Notes: generated by a model not told the origin, from the letters alone. Shown: positions 16,413-23,543, numbered from the stretch's first letter. The stretch is DNA of 25,544 nt from an uncultured Clostridia bacterium (GCA_949289625.1 CASEPH010000494.1:1-25544), one strand, 5' to 3'. Program-made: numbers and translations.

Positions 16413-16488
16413 TGGTGACCTGCCGGGGAATCGAACCCCGGACACCCTGCTTAAAAGGCAGGTGCTCTACCGACTGAGCTAGCAGGTC
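16413..16488 (-). tRNA. tRNA-Lys (anticodon TTT)
   Basis: 76 bases with encoded CCA. Acceptor GACCTGC/GCAGGTC, discriminator A, D stem GCTC/GAGC, anticodon arm CTGC-CTTTTAA-GCAG, T arm CGGGG-TTCGATT-CCCCG. Last gene of a five-tRNA operon. Confidence 0.97.
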
Positions 16489-16491
16489 AGA

Positions 16492-16567
16492 TGGCAGGGA
16501 TGGCGGGACTCGAACCCACGGTTCCAGAGTCAAAGTCTGGTGCCTTAACCGACTTGGCCACATCCCT
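16492..16567 (-). tRNA. tRNA-Gln (anticodon TTG)
   Basis: 76 bases with encoded CCA. Acceptor AGGGATG/CATCCCT, discriminator G, anticodon arm CCAGA-CTTTGAC-TCTGG. It is separated from tRNA-Lys by three bases. Confidence 0.96.
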
Positions 16568-16611
16568 AGATGCGAACCGGCCTAGCATCAAACACCTTTC
16601 AGAGGAAGAAG

Positions 16612-16689
16612 TGGGGTGAGTAATCGGACTCGAACCGACGCTCTCCAGAGCCACAATCTGGCGCTTTAACCAACTAAGCTATACCCACC
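16612..16689 (-). tRNA. tRNA-His (anticodon GTG)
   Basis: Acceptor GTGGGTA/TACTCAC, discriminator C73, encoded CCA, anticodon arm CCAGA-TTGTGGC-TCTGG. A G stands at position -1 in the gene (base 16689), as expected for the tRNA-His identity pair G-1:C73. Confidence 0.96.
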
Positions 16690-16725
16690 ATTTCTTCATC
16701 TGCGGCAACTGGAAGAGGCTGCCCC

Positions 16726-16802
16726 TGGTACGCCAAGAGGGACTCGAACCCCCGACCTACTGCTTAGAAGGCAGTTGCTCTATCCAGCTGAGCTATTGGC
16801 GC
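16726..16802 (-). tRNA. tRNA-Arg (anticodon TCT)
   Basis: 77 bases with encoded CCA. Acceptor GCGCCAA/TTGGCGT, in which the first pair is a G-T wobble; discriminator A; anticodon arm ACTGC-CTTCTAA-GCAGT. Reads AGA codons. Confidence 0.96.
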
Positions 16803-16808
16803 AGATCA

Positions 16809-16883
16809 TGGAGCGGGTGATGGGAATCGAACCCACACGACCAGCTTGGAAGGCTGGGATTCTAGCCATTGAACTACACCCGC
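16809..16883 (-). tRNA. tRNA-Gly (anticodon TCC)
   Basis: 75 bases with encoded CCA. Acceptor GCGGGTG/CACCCGC, discriminator T, anticodon arm CAGC-CTTCCAA-GCTG. First gene of the tRNA operon; a small hairpin GGCTGA/TCAGCC lies just before it in the leader. Confidence 0.96.
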
Positions 16884-16909
16884 ATCGGGCTGAAATTGTC
16901 AGCCTTTAG

Positions 16910-16938
16910 ATATTACCATGTTCCTCTCATTTTGTCAA
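16910..16938 (-). promoter_or_regulatory. Strong promoter of the tRNA operon
   Basis: On the - strand TTGACA (16938-16933), 17-base spacer, TAATAT (16915-16910). This is the only perfect -35 hexamer found in the window, as expected for a stable-RNA promoter. Confidence 0.88.
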
Positions 16939-16965
16939 GATTTTTTTGTAAAATCCCTGGACTAA

Positions 16966-16987
16966 GTCCTCAGAAGATACTGAGGAC
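16966..16987 (-). terminator. Weak terminator-like hairpin overlapping the end of the methyltransferase gene
   Basis: GTCCTCAG (16966-16973) and CTGAGGAC (16980-16987) form an 8-bp stem that contains the last codons and stop. No long T run follows directly, so termination would be partial. Confidence 0.4.
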
Positions 16988-18136
16988 CCATCCCTTTAAA
17001 TAAAGCGCCGAAGGCTCTCCGATGGCAGCCGGGTGATCCCTGGACTGCATCAGCTCTCGGATCAGCCGCACCTGCCTGCCGCTGTCCGCCGCAGCCTCCC
17101 GCAGCATCTTGAGAAACAGCTCCCGGGTCATAAATTGGCTGCAAGAACAGGTAATCATAAAGCCGCCGGATTTTGTGAGCTTCATGCAGCGGTAGTTAAG
17201 CTCCTTATACCCCTTATAGGCCCCTTCCAATGCCCGACGGGACTTAGCAAAGGCTGGCGGATCCAAAATCACCACATCATAGGTCTTGCCTGCGTCTGTC
17301 AATTGGTGGACCACATCAAAAACATTGCCGCAGACCGTTTCAATGCAGTCCAGGCCATTGCGCGCCGCATTGCGACGCACCAGCTCCAGGGCACTTTCCG
17401 ACACATCCACCGCCTCCACTCGCTCCGCGCCATAGAGGCCCGCATGGATGGAAAAGCCTCCGGTACAGCAGCAGAGGTCCAACACCGTGCCGCCTTGCAC
17501 ATAATCCCGCAGAATGCCCCGGTTTTCCTGCTGATCCAGGAAATGCCCGGTTTTCTGTCCCTCCGGGATATTCACCAGCATTTTCGCATCATGCTCCAGG
17601 ATCTCCACCTCTGGCGGGATACTGCCGTAAACACAGCCCGTTTGCTGGGGAAGTCCCTCCTTTGCCCGAACCTGGAGATCGTTCCGCTCATAGATGCCCT
17701 TGGGTTTCAGCAGCTCCACCAATATATCCAAAATTTCCTGCTTCCAGCGCTCCATCCCCAGGGATACGATCTGAAAGGATAGATAATCCCCAAACTTGTC
17801 CACCGTCAGTCCCGGCAGACCATCGGAATCCCCGAACACCACCCGGCAAGCGTTGGTGAGCCCAATGGATTTCCGATAGTTCCAGGCTGCGGTAATCCGT
17901 CTCTGGAAAAACGCCCGGTCCACCAGTTCTTCGGCATCTCTGGTCAGGACACGAACCACGATCTTGGAATTGGCATTGAAAAAGCCCCGGGCCACAAACC
18001 GCCGCCGGCTGTCCAGTACATCTACCACGCCACCGTTTTCACAGGTATCGGTATACCAGTCGATCTCGTTGTCGTAGATCCACAGGGACCCCTGGGCAAT
18101 ATCCTGTTCCTCTCCCCGTTTCAGGCAAACTTCCAT
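16970..18136 (-). CDS. Class I SAM-dependent rRNA methyltransferase, RlmI type
   Basis: A 388-residue methyltransferase of the RlmI/PUA family, which makes 5-methylcytosine in 23S rRNA in characterised members. The N-terminus is a PUA RNA-binding domain (GSLWIYDNEI, FVARGFFNANSKIVVRVLTRD). The middle domain contains FGDSDGLPGLTVDKFGDYLSFQ, a hallmark of the family. The SAM domain shows VLDLCCCTGGFSIHAG (motif I), VEAVDVSESALELVRRNA and VILDPPAFAKSRR (motif IV, DPP). CSCSQFM carries the likely catalytic Cys near the C-terminus. ATG 18136 directly abuts the pyrB stop codon, and its ribosome binding site AAGGAG lies in pyrB, so the two are cotranscribed and coupled. The exact target base is unverified. 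Confidence 0.92.
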   Translation of the reverse strand: MEVCLKRGEEQDIAQGSLWIYDNEIDWYTDTCENGGVVDVLDSRRRFVARGFFNANSKIVVRVLTRDAEELVDRAFFQRRITAAWNYRKSIGLTNACRVVFGDSDGLPGLTVDKFGDYLSFQIVSLGMERWKQEILDILVELLKPKGIYERNDLQVRAKEGLPQQTGCVYGSIPPEVEILEHDAKMLVNIPEGQKTGHFLDQQENRGILRDYVQGGTVLDLCCCTGGFSIHAGLYGAERVEAVDVSESALELVRRNAARNGLDCIETVCGNVFDVVHQLTDAGKTYDVVILDPPAFAKSRRALEGAYKGYKELNYRCMKLTKSGGFMITCSCSQFMTRELFLKMLREAAADSGRQVRLIRELMQSRDHPAAIGEPSALYLKGWVLSIF

Positions 18137-19198
18137 TTATATCTCCTTGTCACAAAAGGCGCAGTAGGTTTTTCCTCCCACCTGCTTTGTCAGTGGCGGC
18201 AGGTACAACTCCGTCTGGGTAATGCAGTTTTTGTTGTGGCACAAGGGCTTTTCCCCAATGGGCTGAGGCTCCGGCTTTTTCCGCCCCTGCTCCACCAGCT
18301 TCATCAGCAATGCCATCCGGGCATACATTCCATACCTGGCCTGGTCAAAATACACTGCCCGAGGATCGTCGTCCACATTTTGCGCGATCTCGTCCACTCG
18401 GGGCAGCGGATGCATCACCAGCAGATCCTTTTTCGCCAGGTTCATTTTGGCCTTGGTCAGTATGTAGACACCCTTGAGCCGGTCATACTCCAGAGGGTCG
18501 GTGAACCGTTCCCGTTGGATCCGGGTCATATACAGTACATCCAGCTGAGGCATGGTGGCCTCCAGATTGGTGACCTCCATAAAGGGGAGATTTTTTTCTT
18601 TCAGGAATTCCAGCATATATCCGGGAATGGCCAGATCCCGGGGCGCAATGAGATAGAACCGGATGCCGGGGAACTTGGCCAAAGCCTTGATGAGCGAATG
18701 GACCGTCCGGCCATTCTTGAGGTCACCGCAGAGTCCCACATTGAGATTTCCGATGCTGCCCCGCAGTGCGGCAATGGTGGTCAGGTCCGTCAGGGTCTGG
18801 GTAGGATGCATATGTCCGCCGTCGCCGGCATTGACCACGGGCACATCGGAATACAGTGACGCTGCTTTCGCCGCCCCCTCCTTGGGAGAACGCATAACCA
18901 CCACATCTCCATAGGAAGAAACCATTTTGATGGTATCCTTCAGGGTCTCGCCCTTGGATGTGGACGACGACTTGGGGTCCGCAAAGCCGAACACGCTCCC
19001 CCCCAGCCGCAGCATAGCCGCCTGGAAGGAAAAATTCGTCCGGGTGGAGGGCTCGTAAAACAGGCTGGCCATCACATCACCATGAAGCGCATCCACAAAA
19101 TCCTTAGGATGTGCGATGATTTGACTGGCCAGCCCATACAGCTCGTTCCATTCCTCCAACGTGAGGTCTTCAATATCAATGAGATTCCTGAGTTTCAA
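18137..19198 (-). CDS. pyrB: Aspartate carbamoyltransferase with PyrI-like zinc hook at the C-terminus
   Basis: Condenses carbamoyl phosphate and aspartate, the first committed step of pyrimidine synthesis. Catalytic motifs: FYEPSTRT (about 48-54), SSTSKGETLKDT (the loop with Ser/Lys), GDGGHMHPTQTLTDL, YMTRIQRERF and HPLPRVDEI. Catalytic chains usually end near residue 310; here about 45 residues follow, with Cys320-x4-Cys325-x20-Cys346-x2-Cys349. This matches the zinc-binding tail of PyrI (Cys-x4-Cys-x22/23-Cys-x2-Cys), with similar flanks (NKNCIT, CDKE). The nucleotide-binding part of PyrI is absent. The start is TTG 19198 after GGGAGG; an open frame continues upstream to 19261 across the promoter and is rejected. 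Confidence 0.95.
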   Translation of the reverse strand: MKLRNLIDIEDLTLEEWNELYGLASQIIAHPKDFVDALHGDVMASLFYEPSTRTNFSFQAAMLRLGGSVFGFADPKSSSTSKGETLKDTIKMVSSYGDVVVMRSPKEGAAKAASLYSDVPVVNAGDGGHMHPTQTLTDLTTIAALRGSIGNLNVGLCGDLKNGRTVHSLIKALAKFPGIRFYLIAPRDLAIPGYMLEFLKEKNLPFMEVTNLEATMPQLDVLYMTRIQRERFTDPLEYDRLKGVYILTKAKMNLAKKDLLVMHPLPRVDEIAQNVDDDPRAVYFDQARYGMYARMALLMKLVEQGRKKPEPQPIGEKPLCHNKNCITQTELYLPPLTKQVGGKTYCAFCDKEI

Positions 19199-19232
19199 TG
19201 CTACATCCTCCCATAATATTTTAAATCGGCTT

Positions 19233-19261
19233 ATTCTAGCACAATTTTTCTTTTTCCGCAA
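19233..19261 (-). promoter_or_regulatory. Promoter of pyrB
   Basis: On the - strand TTGCGG (19261-19256), 17-base spacer, TAGAAT (19238-19233) with TGC extension. The predicted leader is only about 28 bases, too short for a PyrR-type attenuator. Confidence 0.72.
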
Positions 19262-19280
19262 CAGGATTTTTTCACTTTTG

Positions 19281-19309
19281 TTGATGAATTTTTTCTTTCA
19301 TGCTATACT
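19281..19309 (+). promoter_or_regulatory. Promoter of the second GNAT gene
   Basis: TTGATG (19281-19286), 17-base spacer, TATACT (19304-19309) with TGC extension. The -10 ends only 18 bases before the start codon, so the transcript has a very short leader. Confidence 0.7.
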
Positions 19310-19327
19310 GTATTTTGGTGATCTTTC

Positions 19328-19993
19328 ATGAAAAACATTCCCGTCTATATGTCTCAAGGGGGAACTGCCACCCTGATTTTGACAGAGATCCCCCATCGTG
19401 GTATTGCCTATGTGGTGCTCCGCACCGTTATTCCCGGAAAGCTGTCAGAGCTTCTTCAGGAATGCGCCGCCTTTTGCCGAAGTTGCGGCGCAACAACCTG
19501 TCTGGTGTCCCCCGGGGATACGGAGCTGGCTTTGTCTCTGCCCCATGCCTATGATATCTATTGGCTGCGCACCCATAAGGCTGCGTTGCCAGACATCTTC
19601 CAGCCCTTTTCGCTAAAACCGCTTCAGCCGGACAACGACGCCATTTATCAGCGCATCTACAACCAGTGCTTCTGTCAGGTGTCCCACGCCATGACCTATG
19701 AACGAAAGCAGATTCAGCGAATCTACCAGATGGAATACCAGGCTTTTTTGGCATTGACGGAGACGGGACAGCCCTGCGGCATTGGGGAACTGCACGGAAA
19801 CGAGTTGGCCGCCGTGGGGCTTTTGCCAGAATATCGCGGACGAGGCAAAGATCTTACGCTGACTCTGCTGTCCCTCTGTCCCGGGCCGGAGATCACACTG
19901 ACCGTGGTTTCCGACAATATGCCGGCGCTTTCCATGTACGACAAGCTGGGGTTCTCCGTTTGCGGCGTAGAATCCCGATGGTATTATCTCTGA
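19328..19993 (+). CDS. GNAT-family N-acetyltransferase
   Basis: A 221-residue predicted acetyltransferase. The GNAT core lies in the C-terminal half: LAAVGLLPEYRGRGKDLTLTLL is motif A with the acetyl-CoA loop (R-G-R-G-K), and the end reads TVVSDNMPALSMYDKLGFSVCGV, the usual motif B with Asn and Tyr. The N-terminal 100 residues are not recognised but contain several cysteines (CAAFCRSCGATTC). The ribosome binding site is weak (GGTGAT), in keeping with the very short leader. It is divergent from pyrB and has no clear partner. The substrate is unknown. Confidence 0.85.
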   Translation: MKNIPVYMSQGGTATLILTEIPHRGIAYVVLRTVIPGKLSELLQECAAFCRSCGATTCLVSPGDTELALSLPHAYDIYWLRTHKAALPDIFQPFSLKPLQPDNDAIYQRIYNQCFCQVSHAMTYERKQIQRIYQMEYQAFLALTETGQPCGIGELHGNELAAVGLLPEYRGRGKDLTLTLLSLCPGPEITLTVVSDNMPALSMYDKLGFSVCGVESRWYYL

Positions 19994-20038
19994 GTCCAAC
20001 AGATTCTGTGAGCTACACCGGCTCTCAGTTAGCAGCTT

Positions 20039-20085
20039 CCCCCTGATGCAGGTGATACTTCTGCATCAGGGGGACTGTTATTTGA
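20039..20085 (+). terminator. Long perfect hairpin between convergent genes
   Basis: CCCCCTGATGCAG (20039-20051) and CTGCATCAGGGGG (20061-20073), 13 bp, 9-base loop. The following TGTTATTTG is only moderately T-rich, and there is no T run on the - strand side, so the efficiency is uncertain. Confidence 0.6.
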
Positions 20086-20119
20086 CCAAATGGGAGTATC
20101 CCATCAGGCAAAAATGGAT

Positions 20120-21550
20120 TTATGCGTTCAGGAACTGATCTACTGCGTCCGCGCAATCCCGGCCATCTACCATAGCCTTGACCACCAGGGACTGTCCGGT
20201 GCGGCAGTCGCCGCAGGCGAAGATCTTATCCACGCTGGTCTTGTAATCGGTTCCGGCCTGGATGTTGCTCCGGGCATTCCGTTCCACACCGAAGGCCTTG
20301 GCAACCTCCTCCTTGGGACCCAGGAAGCCTGCCGCAATAACCAGCAGACCGCAGGGCAGCGTCTCTTCGCTGCCAGGAATCTCCGTCATCACCAACCGGC
20401 GGTTCTCATCGTACTGGGGTTCCAGATGGACCAGCGTCACCGCCTGGATATTGCCCTGTTCATCGGCTGCCACTGCTTTGATGGTTGCCTGATAGATATG
20501 AGGATCCTTCAGGAACCGGTTCAGGCACTCCTCCTGAGAGGAATCGAACTTCTTCTCCTTGGCCTTCTGGGGCAAAGGATCATAAATCACCGGCTTCCCC
20601 ACCACCTGGGGCAGCATCTCCACCTGAGTGATGGACGTAGCTCCCTGACGAATGGCGGTCCCCACGCAGTCATTGCCCGTATCGCCGCCACCTAGAATAA
20701 TGACGTCCTTGCCTGCGGCAGTATCCCCGGTCTTTCCACTGAGGTAATCCACCGCCTTGTGGATCCCGGCAGTGCCCTCTGCACCGAACATCTGGATCTT
20801 CCGAGCGTTGCCGGTGCCTACGCAAAGCACCACTGCATCATACTGGGCATCCAGAGCCTCAGCAGACAGATCCGCCCCGGCCTCCACGCCGGTCTTGAAT
20901 ACGATGCCCTGAGCCCGCATGGCGTCCAGCTTCCGATCCAGGGTACCCTTCTCCAGCTTCATGTTGGGGATACCATAACGCAGCAGGCCGCCGGGCTTTT
21001 CGTCCTTTTCATAGACCACCACAGCATGACCCTTATCCCGCAGCCGCTGGGCCACGCTCAGGCCGCTGGGTCCGGAACCGATCACGGCCACCTTCTTGCC
21101 GGAGGCCTTGGGCATGACGTGCTCGGCGTTTTCATAGTGCCGCTCCACCACGAAGCGCTCCAGTCTGCCGATGCCCACCGCCTCCGTACGGATGCTGCGG
21201 GTGCAGTTGCTCTGGCACTGCTTCTCCTGGGGGCAAAGCCGGGAGCAGAACTCCGGCAGTGTGGACGCCGTGGTGATGAGTTCATAGGCGCCCTCGTAGT
21301 CCTTTTCCCGGATCTTCTTGATAAACTCCGGCACCGGCATTCCGGCGGGACATTCCTTGGAGCACCAACGGGAAGGACAGCCCAGGCAGCGGGATGCCTC
21401 AAGCAGGGCCTCCTCCTCGGTATAGGTCTTCTCCACCTCCTGGAAGGTGGTCAGCCGCTCCGCCATGGGCAGGCGCTGATTTTTCGTGCGTTCCCCCACC
21501 ATGTTGGGGTTTTCCACAGGGACAAATACAGTATTATCTGGCATAAGCAT
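20120..21550 (-). CDS. GltD-type NAD(P)H-dependent oxidoreductase
   Basis: A 476-residue protein like the small subunit of glutamate synthase, which passes electrons from NADPH through FAD to Fe-S clusters. The N-terminal Fe-S region has Cys55, 58, 63, 67 (CLGC...CSKECP) and Cys102, 106, 112, 116 (CSRLCPQEKQCQSNC). The FAD dinucleotide fold is VIGSGPSGLSVAQ (about 156-168), and the NAD(P) fold is ILGGGDTGNDC. The C-terminus has the second FAD segment, IFACGDCRTGQSLVVKAM. No large glutamate synthase subunit (GltB) is near; instead it follows, by 14 bases, the ferredoxin-flavoprotein gene. It is thus more likely an electron donor to that protein than part of glutamate synthase. ATG 21550 follows AAGGAGGTG. 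Confidence 0.9.
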   Translation of the reverse strand: MLMPDNTVFVPVENPNMVGERTKNQRLPMAERLTTFQEVEKTYTEEEALLEASRCLGCPSRWCSKECPAGMPVPEFIKKIREKDYEGAYELITTASTLPEFCSRLCPQEKQCQSNCTRSIRTEAVGIGRLERFVVERHYENAEHVMPKASGKKVAVIGSGPSGLSVAQRLRDKGHAVVVYEKDEKPGGLLRYGIPNMKLEKGTLDRKLDAMRAQGIVFKTGVEAGADLSAEALDAQYDAVVLCVGTGNARKIQMFGAEGTAGIHKAVDYLSGKTGDTAAGKDVIILGGGDTGNDCVGTAIRQGATSITQVEMLPQVVGKPVIYDPLPQKAKEKKFDSSQEECLNRFLKDPHIYQATIKAVAADEQGNIQAVTLVHLEPQYDENRRLVMTEIPGSEETLPCGLLVIAAGFLGPKEEVAKAFGVERNARSNIQAGTDYKTSVDKIFACGDCRTGQSLVVKAMVDGRDCADAVDQFLNA

Positions 21551-21564
21551 GATTCAGCACCTCC

Positions 21565-23292
21565 TTATTTCTCGGGTTTTCCATCGATATAAGCCACCAT
21601 GTTGCCGCCGGCAATATAGCTGGAGGCCATGGCCCAGGTCAGCTCCGAAATGGGAGCGAACTTGCCCTTCCGATGCATGGCAGAGGTGCAGTCGCCGCCG
21701 GCATAGAGGCCGGGGATGATGCTGCCATCCTCCCGAGTGACCTGACATTTGGGGTTCACCCGGACGCCGCCCATGGCTGCCTCCGAGAATCTCTGACCAT
21801 AGACCGCATAGTAGGGTCCCTTGTCCAGCGGGATGGGCACCAGGAACTTCTTATCCTTCCCGTAATCCTCATCCACGCCCTTTTCACAGAACTCGTTGTA
21901 CTTCTTGACTTCCGCCACAAAGGCTGCGGGATCGGCGCCCATAAGCCGTGCCAGTTCTTCCAGGGTATCTGCCTTCTTCACCGGCGTATCCAGCTTGGAC
22001 TCCTCTTCCAGATCCTCCTCCCAGGTGGCATAGAAGTGGGCTTTATTGGCCACAGCAGGGTTCTTCACATACCGCTCCGCACAGGCCTTGATCTGGTCAT
22101 AGGGCAAAATCGCGTAAGAAATCTCCTTGGGCTGCTCGGAGATCAGCTGGCTCATGCCGTTCATGATGCCCTTGGTCTCGTCCACCCAGCGTTTGCCGTT
22201 CAGGTTCACCTGAATGAACTCCGGCTCCAAGGCAAAGTCAGCGATGGAGTTGTTGAAGGGATGGTGCTTGGGTCCGAACATGGAGATAAACATCCGCTCG
22301 GGATCCGGCTCCACCCCCAGCTCCTGGAGCATGGTGATGCCGTCGCCGGTATCGCCGGGCACCGAGAACCGATGGATGGGCGTTTCGCCGCCAAAGAAAT
22401 CGAAATCGCTGTACTTCTTCAGCATCTCGTCGTTCCGGCCAAAGCCGCCGCAGGCCAGATGGACTGTGGGACATTCGATGATTACATCTCCGCCGGGATC
22501 CTGGGCAACAATGCCGCAGATCTTCCCGGACTCGTCCAGCTTCAGATGCTTGGCAGCGGTGCGGAGCAGGATGGACACAGGGAGATTCTCTCTCTCAATG
22601 GTATCCATCATGGTGTATTTCACATGGGTGCCGCCCCAGCCGGGGCCGATGGCATCGTCACGGCACAGCAGATTGTCAAACTGCCGGTCAGGCATTTCCA
22701 GAACGCCCTTGCCGAACATGGGACCATGGAAGTCCGTGTCTTCCGCCCTTTTAAGCACATAAGTCTTTTTGATGTCGCAGAGGCCGCAGAGCCAGTCGAA
22801 GAAATCACAGGTTCCGTAGACCGCGGCCCGGATCAGATTCTCCGGCACCTCGCCGTTGGCCATCTTCTGGAAGATGTGCTGGACCGCCTCTTCCCGCTCG
22901 TCGGGAATGCCCATCTGCTGGTGCCACTTGGAATAGGTGACCATATAGCCGTGGGCAAAATCGGTGTTGCCGCCGGTCTTGGCGCTCTTTTCCAGGACAA
23001 CGACCTTCTTCCCCGCTTGGGCCGCCCGTACTGCCGCCACCAGACCGGAGCCGGAGCCCACCACCACCACATCTGCCTTGAGGTAGATGGGATCATGCCG
23101 GGGAATCTCCGTGGTATGTACCGGTTCCTCATGGCAGGCGCCAGTGTGACAGACCTTCGCGCAAAGGCCGCACTGCACACATTTTTCCTGATCGATCTGA
23201 TACTTGGTTCCCACAAAGTCGATGGCCTGTACGGGACATTCGCAGGCACAGTTGTGGCAGCATGCGCAGATCGTTCTGTCGATTACAAACAT
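21565..23292 (-). CDS. Ferredoxin-domain FAD oxidoreductase of the fumarate-reductase-like superfamily
   Basis: A 575-residue soluble protein. Residues 1-56 are a bacterial 2[4Fe-4S] ferredoxin: Cys9, 12, 15, 19-Pro and Cys38, 41, 44, 48. From about 73 an FAD_binding_2 domain begins (VVVVGSGSGLVAA, LEKSAKTGGNTDFAHG) and closes with IPGLYAGGDCTS. The fold is that of flavocytochrome c fumarate reductases and related 2-enoate reductases. However, the usual His-Thr-Met-Gly-Gly reads SEAAMGG (503-509), the region that normally holds the catalytic Arg reads GKRWVDETKGIMNG, and the C-terminal NRLGGN Arg motif is absent. There is no signal peptide. It is cotranscribed with the GltD-type gene. Role inferred: NAD(P)H-dependent reduction of an unknown substrate. 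Confidence 0.88.
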   Translation of the reverse strand: MFVIDRTICACCHNCACECPVQAIDFVGTKYQIDQEKCVQCGLCAKVCHTGACHEEPVHTTEIPRHDPIYLKADVVVVGSGSGLVAAVRAAQAGKKVVVLEKSAKTGGNTDFAHGYMVTYSKWHQQMGIPDEREEAVQHIFQKMANGEVPENLIRAAVYGTCDFFDWLCGLCDIKKTYVLKRAEDTDFHGPMFGKGVLEMPDRQFDNLLCRDDAIGPGWGGTHVKYTMMDTIERENLPVSILLRTAAKHLKLDESGKICGIVAQDPGGDVIIECPTVHLACGGFGRNDEMLKKYSDFDFFGGETPIHRFSVPGDTGDGITMLQELGVEPDPERMFISMFGPKHHPFNNSIADFALEPEFIQVNLNGKRWVDETKGIMNGMSQLISEQPKEISYAILPYDQIKACAERYVKNPAVANKAHFYATWEEDLEEESKLDTPVKKADTLEELARLMGADPAAFVAEVKKYNEFCEKGVDEDYGKDKKFLVPIPLDKGPYYAVYGQRFSEAAMGGVRVNPKCQVTREDGSIIPGLYAGGDCTSAMHRKGKFAPISELTWAMASSYIAGGNMVAYIDGKPEK

Positions 23293-23390
23293 GGCATCAG
23301 TTCCTTCCTAAAATCTTTCATAGTCTTATGGAGCAGCTGCTCCATGGCAGCGCCGGTAGTTCCCGTCCCACGGGCATACCTTTGCACCAT
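23283..23390 (-). CDS. Possible 35-residue leader ORF overlapping the flavoprotein start
   Basis: An open frame from ATG 23390 to a TAA at 23285-23283, overlapping the first ten bases of the flavoprotein gene in another frame. The product would begin MVQRYARGTGTTGAAMEQ and continue as a basic helix ending LMPCL. The flavoprotein's ribosome binding site (AGGAAGGA) lies within it, so translation could be coupled. No good ribosome binding site precedes it, and the ATG falls at about the predicted transcription start, so it may be leaderless or not translated at all. An inner ATG at 23345 is a second possible start. Offered as a candidate only. Confidence 0.3.
   Translation of the reverse strand: MVQRYARGTGTTGAAMEQLLHKTMKDFRKELMPCL
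23328..23345. promoter_or_regulatory. 18-bp perfect palindrome before the flavoprotein gene
   Basis: ATGGAGCAGCTGCTCCAT is identical on both strands and lies 36 bases before the flavoprotein start. With no spacer it looks more like a dimer binding site than an RNA hairpin, although the RNA could form a 7-bp stem with a 4-base loop. Confidence 0.5.
23355..23380 (-). promoter_or_regulatory. Second dyad in the flavoprotein leader
   Basis: Nested inverted repeats GGTA...TACC (23355-23358, 23377-23380) and CCCGT-CCC-ACGGG (23362-23374). In the mRNA this gives a stem of 4 plus 5 pairs with an internal loop. No known riboswitch was recognised. Confidence 0.35.
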
Positions 23391-23396
23391 ACATAC

Positions 23397-23426
23397 ATCT
23401 TACCATGGGTCAATCCATCCGCTCAA
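23397..23426 (-). promoter_or_regulatory. Candidate promoter of the flavoprotein operon
   Basis: On the - strand TTGAGC (23426-23421), 18-base spacer, TAAGAT (23402-23397). This gives a leader of about 98 bases. A TTGACC on the same strand further in is an alternative -35 with a poorer -10. Confidence 0.4.
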
Positions 23427-23481
23427 GTATCAGAAATCCACTCGCCATACCATTTTTATAAATAATTTTGTATGCGAACAT

Positions 23482-23536
23482 AAAACACCGGCATTTTGGC
23501 CGCGACAGCTTTCCGCCGCAGGCAAAACCCCGGTGT
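23482..23536 (-). terminator. Terminator of the lar operon
   Basis: ACACCGG (23485-23491) and CCGGTGT (23530-23536) form the base of a long stem, continued by GTTTTG/CAAAAT and an inner hairpin. On the - strand TTTTAT follows. It begins about seven bases after the larC stop. Confidence 0.75.
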
Positions 23537-23543
23537 ATTGCGC

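Noticed and set aside
16372..16990. Possible integration site in the tRNA cluster
   Set aside because: All five tRNAs are intact with CCA, and no integrase, partial tRNA copy or direct repeat is present in the window.
19199..19261. PyrR-type attenuator or longer PyrB N-terminus
   Set aside because: The promoter lies at 19233-19261, the leader is only about 28 bases, and no terminator hairpin is present before the start.
20120..21550. Glutamate synthase small subunit acting in ammonia assimilation
   Set aside because: No large subunit gene is near, and the tight link to a ferredoxin-flavoprotein suggests another electron acceptor; not excluded if GltB is encoded elsewhere.
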